The notes under the pieces: model-generated | The model's database searches: none | What the model was told of the DNA's origin: nothing | The model's input: the letters and a program-made list of their open reading frames with translations, nothing else | Source: Luminiphilus sp. | GTDB lineage: Bacteria > Pseudomonadota > Gammaproteobacteria > Pseudomonadales > Halieaceae | Length of the DNA: 21,726 nucleotides | Reading direction: 5' to 3' | Assembly (NCBI GenBank): GCA_022425845.1 | Contig: JAKMEU010000057.1 | Location: forward strand, 1-21,726 | Position numbers and translations under genes: made by a program | Shown: positions 16,150-21,726 of the stretch, in pieces | Numbering within the stretch: the first letter of the stretch is position 1 | Layout: every line of letters begins with the position of its first letter

Positions 16150-17379
16150 CTAAGTCGACTCTGCAGTCCCAGAAACAGGGTGCTGGCACGGCGCGGCGCC
16201 CTGCAACTGCTGGGCAAACCACCGATGAAAATGGTGCGTCGGAACATCCATAACCGGGGAAAAAACGCCGCCCTGAAATCCGGGCGACTGCCGGCCCCGC
16301 TGCATGCCCTCCACCACCGAGACATCCTCTGAAAACACCAGTGCCCAGGCTTCGTGCAGGCCCTGCCGCCGTTCAGTCATTTGTTCTGCCAGAGCTTCCT
16401 GCCCCACATACATGAACTGCAGCCGCTCACGTGTCCTGTCTGGCGCCTCTGGCAAAAGGATAATCGCGAAAAAATGATCGGCCTGCAGGCCCAGCAATAC
16501 ATTGGGGTATAGCGACAGGTACTCACCCGTTCTCAATCGATCAGCGTTCCACCCGGGAAAGACCGGGAGTGGCGTACCGCTGCCACGTTCCAGGTCGTAA
16601 GTATGGGTGCCCTGCCCCGATGCCACCTCACCCACCATAAGATTGTAATGCTGATCGAGGGGGGAGTAGGCATTGAGCCCCGGGTGTATAAAAGGCAGGT
16701 GGTACGACTCGCAGTAATTTTCCACTGCGAGCTTGTAGTTGCAGTTAACCATCAGCTCGATCGAGCCGGAGCCAGCGGCGTCATGAATCAGCTGGTCCAT
16801 AAAATTCGCACCGGCAAGGGCCTGCCAGCGCTCCGTGACCACGCTGAGATGGTCACGCAATGGCGGCGCATTTCCAGACAGGTTGATAAATACAACCCCG
16901 AAATACTCCTCGCTGCGAACCTCCCTGAGGCCGTGCTGGCTGCAATCGAAGCCCGGGGTCTGATGCACCCCCATGCCACCAATGTTCGGCGTGTTCTTGA
17001 GCTGTCCGGTGAGGTCGTAGCCCCAGCGATGGTAAGGGCATCGAATCATGAGGCCCGCCTCAGTGGGTTCGCTGACCAGTTGCATACCCCGGTGGCTGCA
17101 CACGTTGTGGAACACCCGCACAACACCGTTGTGGTCCCGGACCATGAACAAGGGAAGACCCATGAAATCTATAGGGGTGGTCAGCCCGGAAGTCGTCACG
17201 TCACTGGAAAAGGCAATGGCGGCCCATGTGGCGCCGACGACGGTATCGCGCTCACGCTGCCAGAAACTACGGCTGGTATAGGCTTCGTTCGGCAGGCCTC
17301 TTGCGTCCTGAAGATCTCCGCCAACCGCTGCGGCAGCAGAGGCCTCTGAAATCTCGTCAAACCGACTGGCGTCACTCAT
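16150..17379 (-). CDS. Rieske non-heme iron oxygenase, alpha subunit
   Basis: I chose the ATG at 17379 (MSDASRF) because GGAG sits 9 bases upstream; the ATG at 17394 has no ribosome site. The protein has 409 aa. The Rieske [2Fe-2S] ligands are C94 and H96 (CSHRG) and C114 and H117 (CPYHRWG). The mononuclear iron site is H227 and H232 in ENYCESYHLPFIHP, with D352 in SEDVSVVEG. The inter-site bridging position, Asp in naphthalene dioxygenase, is E224 here. A Glu there is known from carnitine and choline monooxygenases, so a quaternary-amine or betaine substrate is plausible (inference). It follows the FAD oxidoreductase on the same strand after 170 bases. No reductase or beta subunit is nearby. 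Confidence 0.9.
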   Translation of the reverse strand: MSDASRFDEISEASAAAAVGGDLQDARGLPNEAYTSRSFWQRERDTVVGATWAAIAFSSDVTTSGLTTPIDFMGLPLFMVRDHNGVVRVFHNVCSHRGMQLVSEPTEAGLMIRCPYHRWGYDLTGQLKNTPNIGGMGVHQTPGFDCSQHGLREVRSEEYFGVVFINLSGNAPPLRDHLSVVTERWQALAGANFMDQLIHDAAGSGSIELMVNCNYKLAVENYCESYHLPFIHPGLNAYSPLDQHYNLMVGEVASGQGTHTYDLERGSGTPLPVFPGWNADRLRTGEYLSLYPNVLLGLQADHFFAIILLPEAPDRTRERLQFMYVGQEALAEQMTERRQGLHEAWALVFSEDVSVVEGMQRGRQSPGFQGGVFSPVMDVPTHHFHRWFAQQLQGAAPCQHPVSGTAEST

Positions 17380-17549
17380 GGCGCTGGACTCCATCCACAG
17401 GAAGGGCAGTCTACGCGCCCTGGTTTTCGGCGAGCAACCGGTTTTTTACCCCGGTGCTGTTCTACCAACTCGTCGCAACAGATGGCCCGCACTGCACCGG
17501 CCCAGCACAGGCAACCGGGGCGAGCGCAGCAGCAGTCTCCAGCTCGAGA

Positions 17550-18890
17550 TCAACTCCAGGGAAAAGGGCTGTTGGATACGGGGTGTAAGGCGCCCTGCTC
17601 GTAACGCGAGAAACGAAAGGGCTCAAGAAGCGCGGGAGATCCGCCACATATTTTTTCTGCTACGAGGTCCCCAACACCGATCATTTTATAACCGTGGTTG
17701 GAATCGGCAATGACAAAACAGTTCTCCAGCATCTCATCAAAGACCGGGAAGCTGTCGGGCGTAAACGCGCCAATGCCGCCGGAGGGCTCCTTTTTAAACA
17801 GCGGGCCGGTACCCGAAAATCGGGCCTGGCAATGAGCCAGCGCCGACACCCAAAGTTCGGCGAATTCCGGGCCCACCACAAACTCCGGGGATGCGGGGCC
17901 GTAGGGATCAACCGCCACCGCATCAGCGGGCTTGTCTACGATGAACGGAGCGGCACCACCCTGAACGCCACCAAAATGAAAGTCGGGCTTGTAATAAATG
18001 CCCCAGAGGTCATCGCTGATGAGACCCCCATCTTCATCAGAGTAAAGTGGAGCATCGGTATCTACATGGATTACCGGAGGCATGGCGCCGTCATTGGTCA
18101 CCTGGAGTTTGGGGTCTACCCCCAGCGTCCCCTCCTGAAGTGACCAGTACACCCACATGGGAACATCCTGTGACAGTGTCCCCGTATCAGGGTTTCGAAT
18201 GGCAATGTGCGAGGGCAGATCCAGCATGTGCCAAATTTGTGGAACCCAGGGGCCCGCGGCCACCACCAGGTAGCCACACTGGATCTTGCCTCGATCAGTT
18301 TCCACCGCGCTCACAGCGCCCGACGCATCGCAGACAACAGCTGTGACTTCGATACCCGTTATGATACGCACGCCGAGGGCTTCTACTTTGCCCGCCAGGC
18401 CGTACATGGCGCGACTATTGTTAGCGTAACCACCAGGCTTCTCATGAAGCACCGACGTAATGCCTTGTGCACGCCAGTCACTGAAGAGGCCCTTCATGTA
18501 ACGTTCGCTGGCCTCGGCACCCTCAATAAAAACCGAGTCGTAGCCAATAGCCTGCTGCTGTAGGTAAATCGAGGCAACATCCTCACGCATGGACTCACAG
18601 CTAATCTGCATGTAGCCCACGGGGTGATAGCTGTAAGTTTCGGGATCGCTCTCCCAAACCTTGACCGAGTGCGCCATTAACTCGCGCATGGCCGGCTGAT
18701 AGTAATTGTTGCGAATGACGCCGCAGGCGATGCCTGTGGCGCCTGCGCAGAGACCTGACTTTTCGAGAATGACAATGTCCCTACCGCTTCCGATGCCCAA
18801 TGCCGTCAATCGCTGCGCGAGATGGTAAGCCGTGCTGAGGCCATGGATACCGGCACCGATTACTACATATCGACTGTTATCAGGTATCAC
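17550..18890 (-). CDS. FAD-dependent oxidoreductase of the DAO (amine/sarcosine oxidase-like) family
   Basis: The GTG at 18890 follows AGGA by 6 bases and gives a protein opening directly on the Rossmann motif YVVIGAGIHGLSTAYHL. An ATG at 18935 would add 15 residues without a ribosome site. The protein has 446 aa. Seen: GAGIHG (residues 12-17) and an acidic ILEK strand end for FAD; GATGIACGVIRNNYYQP, in the position of the flavin-contact loop of sarcosine/dimethylglycine oxidases; YLVVAAGPWVP; and the C-terminal second FAD contact FVIADSNHGYKMIGVGDLVAEKI. The substrate is unknown; a secondary or tertiary amine is likely from the family. With the Rieske enzyme downstream it could form a stepwise N-demethylation route (inference). 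Upstream it is divergent from the BLUF gene. Confidence 0.88.
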   Translation of the reverse strand: MIPDNSRYVVIGAGIHGLSTAYHLAQRLTALGIGSGRDIVILEKSGLCAGATGIACGVIRNNYYQPAMRELMAHSVKVWESDPETYSYHPVGYMQISCESMREDVASIYLQQQAIGYDSVFIEGAEASERYMKGLFSDWRAQGITSVLHEKPGGYANNSRAMYGLAGKVEALGVRIITGIEVTAVVCDASGAVSAVETDRGKIQCGYLVVAAGPWVPQIWHMLDLPSHIAIRNPDTGTLSQDVPMWVYWSLQEGTLGVDPKLQVTNDGAMPPVIHVDTDAPLYSDEDGGLISDDLWGIYYKPDFHFGGVQGGAAPFIVDKPADAVAVDPYGPASPEFVVGPEFAELWVSALAHCQARFSGTGPLFKKEPSGGIGAFTPDSFPVFDEMLENCFVIADSNHGYKMIGVGDLVAEKICGGSPALLEPFRFSRYEQGALHPVSNSPFPWS

Positions 18891-18971
18891 AAACCATCCT
18901 GCACCGCCGGGAACATTCAACCTATGCCCGCGCATCTGAGCACAGTCTGGTCACATTTACTATTGCTTTGA

Positions 18972-18986
18972 GACGTGAATCACGTC
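18972..18986. promoter_or_regulatory. Perfect 15-bp palindrome, candidate operator
   Basis: GACGTGA (18972-18978), central A, TCACGTC (18980-18986). It sits in the divergent promoter region, 82 bases before the oxidoreductase GTG start and 144 bases before the BLUF start. The size and symmetry fit a dimeric repressor or activator site. No regulator gene is adjacent in the window. Confidence 0.5.
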
Positions 18987-19129
18987 GTAAGGTCGCGGCC
19001 CACAGAGAGCCCGAAGTCATCGCTGTCACCTGCAACACGCCGATTACCACGCCGGGTCATACCGCTCAATTGACGATCCCATCAGACGGGGGTTAGCTTA
19101 CGGTTTTAGTTACAGAGACCATCGCTCCC

Positions 19130-19582
19130 GTGAATGACCTATACCATCTCGCATACGTCAGTGACGTCCAGCTTGTCGAGCCTGGGCAGACAGTGGACGA
19201 AGCACTCCTCCAGTGGCACTTGCAGCAGATCTTGGACGCCGCAAAGCGAAATAACGGCGCACTGCAGATCACAGGGGCGCTACTCTACTCAGGAGGCCAT
19301 TTCGCGCAGGTTCTGGAGGGCCCGCAAACCGCAATCAGTGACAGGTATCGCCGGATCTCCCAGGATACGCGACACACCAATATTACACCCCTCATCTACG
19401 AGCCCGCAGAAGAACGCCAGTTTGCCAACTGGTCCATGGTTTTGTGCGGTCCTGGGGAAGTCCATGGCTTGCCCAGCGACTTTGAGGCAAAGCCATCCCC
19501 TGGAAGCGTGGAGGCGGGCGACCTGGGTAAGAGCATTGTGGCTTCACTAGCAGAAGCAATGGGTCAGCGATCGTTTACGTAA
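19130..19582 (+). CDS. BLUF-domain blue-light sensor protein (single domain)
   Basis: FAD-binding photoreceptor of 150 aa with a short C-terminal tail and no output domain. The start is GTG at 19130, because conserved sequence (LYHLAYVSDV) begins three residues later. Photocycle residues are all present: Y9, N42 (NGALQITG), Q60 (HFAQVLEG), and W101 and M103 (NWSMVL). N42-Q60-W101-M103 keep the exact spacing known from AppA. Y9 to N42 is 9 residues longer than in AppA, so the loop between strand 1 and helix 1 (about 12-25) carries an insertion. FAD-contact features are RISQDTRHTNI and ITGALLYSGGHF. It converges on the pseudo-kinase gene with only 48 bases between them. Confidence 0.92.
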   Translation: MNDLYHLAYVSDVQLVEPGQTVDEALLQWHLQQILDAAKRNNGALQITGALLYSGGHFAQVLEGPQTAISDRYRRISQDTRHTNITPLIYEPAEERQFANWSMVLCGPGEVHGLPSDFEAKPSPGSVEAGDLGKSIVASLAEAMGQRSFT

Positions 19583-19586
19583 AACC

Positions 19587-19630
19587 CCGCCGCATAGCAG
19601 GCCGTTACTCTCGGCTGCGGTGTCGGGCGG
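19587..19630 (-). terminator. Possible terminator between convergent BLUF and kinase-like genes
   Basis: The whole gap can fold: CCGCC (19587-19591) with GGCGG (19626-19630), and inside it GCAG-G-CCG (19597-19604) with CGGCTGC (19612-19618). On the minus strand the fold is followed by GGTTTT, so it would best end the kinase-like transcript. Confidence 0.35.
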
Positions 19631-20971
19631 TTAGGCCATCCCTACCTGAGGGTTTTCTACTGCGCCAACCCAGGGGCTTTCGAGTGCCGTTTCAACCGGG
19701 AAGGTCTGGGTAACGCGGAAGCCATTGCCACCCCTGGGACTTTTGAACAGCTCAAGACGGCCGCCCATCTTTTCGACCCAGACTTTCGCCAGGCGCAGGC
19801 CCGCCAAGGAAGCAGCAGTGCCGGTATCAGCATCAATACCTTTATGGAGCATTGAAGCCAGACTGCCGGTGTCCATGGGATAGCCGTTACTCTCTATATC
19901 AAAGGTGATCAGGCTTTCATTGCAACCCGTCTCCCCGCGCACGTTCAACCACAGGATACTGCCATCACTCAACATTGAAGCGGTGCGGAGTATGTTGGAG
20001 AGGATAATACGAAGGCGAAAAAGGTCGCCTTTTACCAACAGCTGAGCAGAGGTGCTCGCGTCCGTCACCAGAGTCTTGCTCCAGCGTTCCACAGCTGGTG
20101 AATGCTGCACTCTCAGCTGCGCCGCCACGGTGGCGGGGCAAAACGACTCCAAAGCTGTCGGCCGATCGGGTGTAATTTCAAGTGCTGGACCCAGCTTGGC
20201 TACCGTATGGGACAAAGTCTCTACTGCTGAGCGCAACGTCTCGGTTTCCCGCGCATCCAAGTGGGGGGCCTGCGCCAATCGAGAGACAACCCCAAGGGGT
20301 TCGACAAGCTCCTGATTGATGGAGGTATAAGTTATTCGCTCGTTGTCACGCAGTTGCTGTATGCGCTGGGCGTAACTGTCGATCTGCCTGACCAGCATCA
20401 TGGTCCAGGTCGCCAGAAGGAGGGACCACACCATCGCCAGCGGCACCATCCGCAAAATATAATCCAGTGGCTGGAACCCGAAGACGTGGGCCTGCCAAAG
20501 TATGGATGCGTTGACGAAAGTGAGCACCACAATGCCATAGCGCCCGCCGAAGGCGGTGGTTATCACGACGGCAGCCGGCATGACCATTAGGCAGCCAACA
20601 ACGAGGTCACCATTGTTAAGAAAAGCGACCTCTGCCAGCAGAACAATAACGGCTGCCAATCCACCTAATCTTACCCTCGGGCCCAGTTTGATACCTTTGG
20701 ACGTGATGGCCGTCATGATTAGCAGCAGTATCGAAAAGCTTGCCACGACCCAGGGCGTGTCGTAATTCACAAACGCCGCCCAGACCCAGCCCAGGCCGAG
20801 AAATAGTAGCCAAATACGGCCACCTGATATCGCCATTCGATTCAGGTAGGCCTCGCTGGTGGGCGGTGCAGACCACAGCGACCAAAGCGAACCAACAGCG
20901 TCGTCGGCGGCATCCAAGGGTTCAGCTAAGGCGTTATTTCCGTCCCCTTGCACTGGTTTCACCCGGTTCAC
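19631..20971 (-). CDS. Membrane-bound histidine-kinase-like protein with degenerate catalytic motifs (pseudo-kinase)
   Basis: 446 aa. An N-terminal soluble part (1-48) is followed by about five or six membrane helices (52-195), a coiled linker (196-212), a DHp-like helix and an ATPase-fold C-terminal domain (to about 425). Motifs can be aligned but are broken. INQELVEPL has Q220 where HELRTPL has the phospho-His. GDLFRLRIILSNILRTAS has T330 in place of the N-box Asn. ESNGYPM lacks the Asp and second Gly of DxGxG. GTAASLAG replaces GTGLGLA. The fold is clear, including KMGGRLEL and NGFRVTQTFP, but phosphotransfer and probably ATP binding are lost. The start is GTG at 20971 without a good ribosome site; nearby in-frame GTGs are alternatives. 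Confidence 0.85.
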   Translation of the reverse strand: MNRVKPVQGDGNNALAEPLDAADDAVGSLWSLWSAPPTSEAYLNRMAISGGRIWLLFLGLGWVWAAFVNYDTPWVVASFSILLLIMTAITSKGIKLGPRVRLGGLAAVIVLLAEVAFLNNGDLVVGCLMVMPAAVVITTAFGGRYGIVVLTFVNASILWQAHVFGFQPLDYILRMVPLAMVWSLLLATWTMMLVRQIDSYAQRIQQLRDNERITYTSINQELVEPLGVVSRLAQAPHLDARETETLRSAVETLSHTVAKLGPALEITPDRPTALESFCPATVAAQLRVQHSPAVERWSKTLVTDASTSAQLLVKGDLFRLRIILSNILRTASMLSDGSILWLNVRGETGCNESLITFDIESNGYPMDTGSLASMLHKGIDADTGTAASLAGLRLAKVWVEKMGGRLELFKSPRGGNGFRVTQTFPVETALESPWVGAVENPQVGMA

Positions 20972-21164
20972 GACCGGTCACACACTGACTGAGGAGGGTA
21001 GAAACCCAAATCCTGTGACCCGGCCTGTACGGGAACAGGGAGCAGCGGCGCAACGCCTTCCGCTCCGAGTGCGCCGGCATTTCGGCTATGTGCAGCACGT
21101 TGAGCCCTAAATTTGGTTTGGTACATGTCATCCCGGCCACACACATGCGACCTTTTTTTGCATT

Positions 21165-21221
21165 TTGCCTACTATAAGGCAATTTACACTGCAACTATAG
21201 GCACAATTTGGGCAATTTGCC
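21165..21221. repeat. Cluster of GGCAA/TTGCC half-sites
   Basis: TTGCC at 21165, GGCAA at 21178, GGCAA at 21211 and TTGCC at 21217. The first two form an 18-bp inverted repeat (TTGCCTACTATAAGGCAA) and the last two an 11-bp palindrome (GGCAATTTGCC). The two GGCAATTT copies are 33 bases apart. It lies in an AT-rich part of the 259-base gap upstream of the kinase-like gene and just after the FlhB-like gene. Neither repeat is followed by a T-run in a terminator-like position. Confidence 0.4.
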
Positions 21222-21230
21222 GGGGACTGA

Positions 21231-21521
21231 TCAGGCGTTCTCCTGAAGGTTTAGCTCTATCTGCATGACAAAAACCAATACCTCAGCCACAGCACGATAG
21301 AGCGCGGGAGGAATTTCATCACCGAGGGGTACCTGAGACAACAACATGGCCAGCTTGGGGTCCTCAACCACAGGCACGCCTGCCTCCTCCGCCCTGGCCC
21401 GGATTGCATCCGCAACCTGACCTTCTCCTGTGGCGACAACCACCGGCGCTTGGGCGCCGTCGTAACGCAGTGCAACCGAGGCCCTGTCTCGTCCACGACC
21501 ATCCCAGGAATAATCAGTCAT
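21231..21521 (-). CDS. FlhB C-terminal-domain-like protein (EscU/YscU/HrcU switch family), stand-alone
   Basis: 96-aa soluble protein matching the cytoplasmic part of FlhB just after its self-cleavage site. ASVALRYDGAQAPVVVATG corresponds to the strand following NPTH, and GVPVVEDPKLAMLL...VPLGDEIPPALYRAVAEVL matches the conserved end helices. The NPTH motif itself is absent (RDRAS stands there), so it cannot self-cleave. Membrane helices are also missing. Stand-alone copies of this domain are known beside fliK-type genes in several bacteria, where a role in flagellar export switching is supposed. It overlaps the upstream gene by ATGA, so the two are coupled. Confidence 0.88.
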   Translation of the reverse strand: MTDYSWDGRGRDRASVALRYDGAQAPVVVATGEGQVADAIRARAEEAGVPVVEDPKLAMLLSQVPLGDEIPPALYRAVAEVLVFVMQIELNLQENA

Positions 21522-21726
21522 GCCTCTACGCTCAGGCTACCGTGACCGTCGGTCCGGTCGACCCCACGGTCCGCCGTGGTGGCGGCCAAACCCACGGCGC
21601 GTAAATTTTGCGCTGCCAGTTGGCTTTCAAGGAAGCCCAGATGCCTGTTGAGGTGGGTTGAAGTAACAACCGCTTCGCACTCAAAGGACACGCTGACTGA
21701 ACCGCCCTGCAGTTGCAGCTTAACAA
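21518..21726 (-). CDS. fliK: Flagellar hook-length control (FliK)-type protein, C-terminal end (5' part outside window)
   Basis: 68 codons plus stop, open to the window edge (first full codon at 21724). The translation runs VKLQLQGGSVSVSFECEAVV, then a helix with HLNRHLGFLESQLAAQNL and a tail GHGSLSVEA. This beta-hairpin plus helix pattern (LxLxxGxVSVxF...HLxxxLxxLxxxLxxxxL) is the end of the FliK C-terminal domain, which contacts FlhB to stop hook-subunit export. It overlaps the FlhB-like gene by ATGA. That the partner is an FlhB-domain protein strengthens the call. Most of the protein lies outside the window. Confidence 0.65.
   Translation of the reverse strand, partial: VKLQLQGGSVSVSFECEAVVTSTHLNRHLGFLESQLAAQNLRAVGLAATTADRGVDRTDGHGSLSVEA

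Noticed and set aside
16603..17349. 248-codon plus-strand frame inside the Rieske gene
   Set aside because: Antisense to a gene with full Rieske and iron-site motifs; low-complexity translation with no domains.

Overview
The window is GC-rich, densely coded bacterial chromosome. The gene order gpmI-envC-ctpA-yibQ, the hisBHAF block, mutY-yggX, an RND efflux pair and flagellar fliK-type genes all point to a free-living gammaproteobacterium. A marine lineage such as Halieaceae/OM60-NOR5 is a reasonable guess, but it is inferred from gene content and has not been tested.

Layout. Bases 1-4049 (+) hold a cell-envelope set: the 3' part of phosphoglycerate mutase gpmI, the murein hydrolase activator envC, the C-terminal processing protease ctpA and the YibQ-type polysaccharide deacetylase. 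Bases 4013-6783 (-) hold hisB-hisH-hisA-hisF with short gaps or overlaps. Together these give the dehydratase plus the HisA/HisH/HisF core that makes imidazole glycerol phosphate. Divergent from hisB are mutY (A/G mismatch glycosylase) and yggX (iron trafficking/oxidative protection), bases 6900-8293 (+). A membrane-fusion protein and a 1031-aa RND pump follow (8358-12538), without an outer-membrane channel gene. A tRNA-Phe(GAA) with a clear sigma70-like promoter ends the core-looking half.

Bases 12681-16149 look accessory: two overlapping four-helix membrane proteins that look like diverged paralogues, a 140-aa helical protein of unknown family, an EamA-type transporter, long gaps and a possible gene remnant. 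Bases 16150-18890 (-) hold a FAD-dependent amine oxidoreductase of the DAO fold, followed by a Rieske oxygenase alpha subunit with a Glu in the bridging position, as in the carnitine/choline monooxygenase class. A perfect 15-bp palindrome lies in the divergent promoter region between the oxidoreductase and a BLUF blue-light receptor (+).

The BLUF gene converges on a membrane-bound histidine-kinase-like protein (-) whose phospho-acceptor His and ATP-binding N, G1 and G2 motifs are all replaced. The window ends with a stand-alone FlhB C-terminal-domain protein and the C-terminus of a FliK-type protein, which overlap by ATGA on the minus strand.

The parts most worth following up are the BLUF/pseudo-kinase pair, the tandem membrane paralogues and the Rieske/FAD pair with its palindrome.
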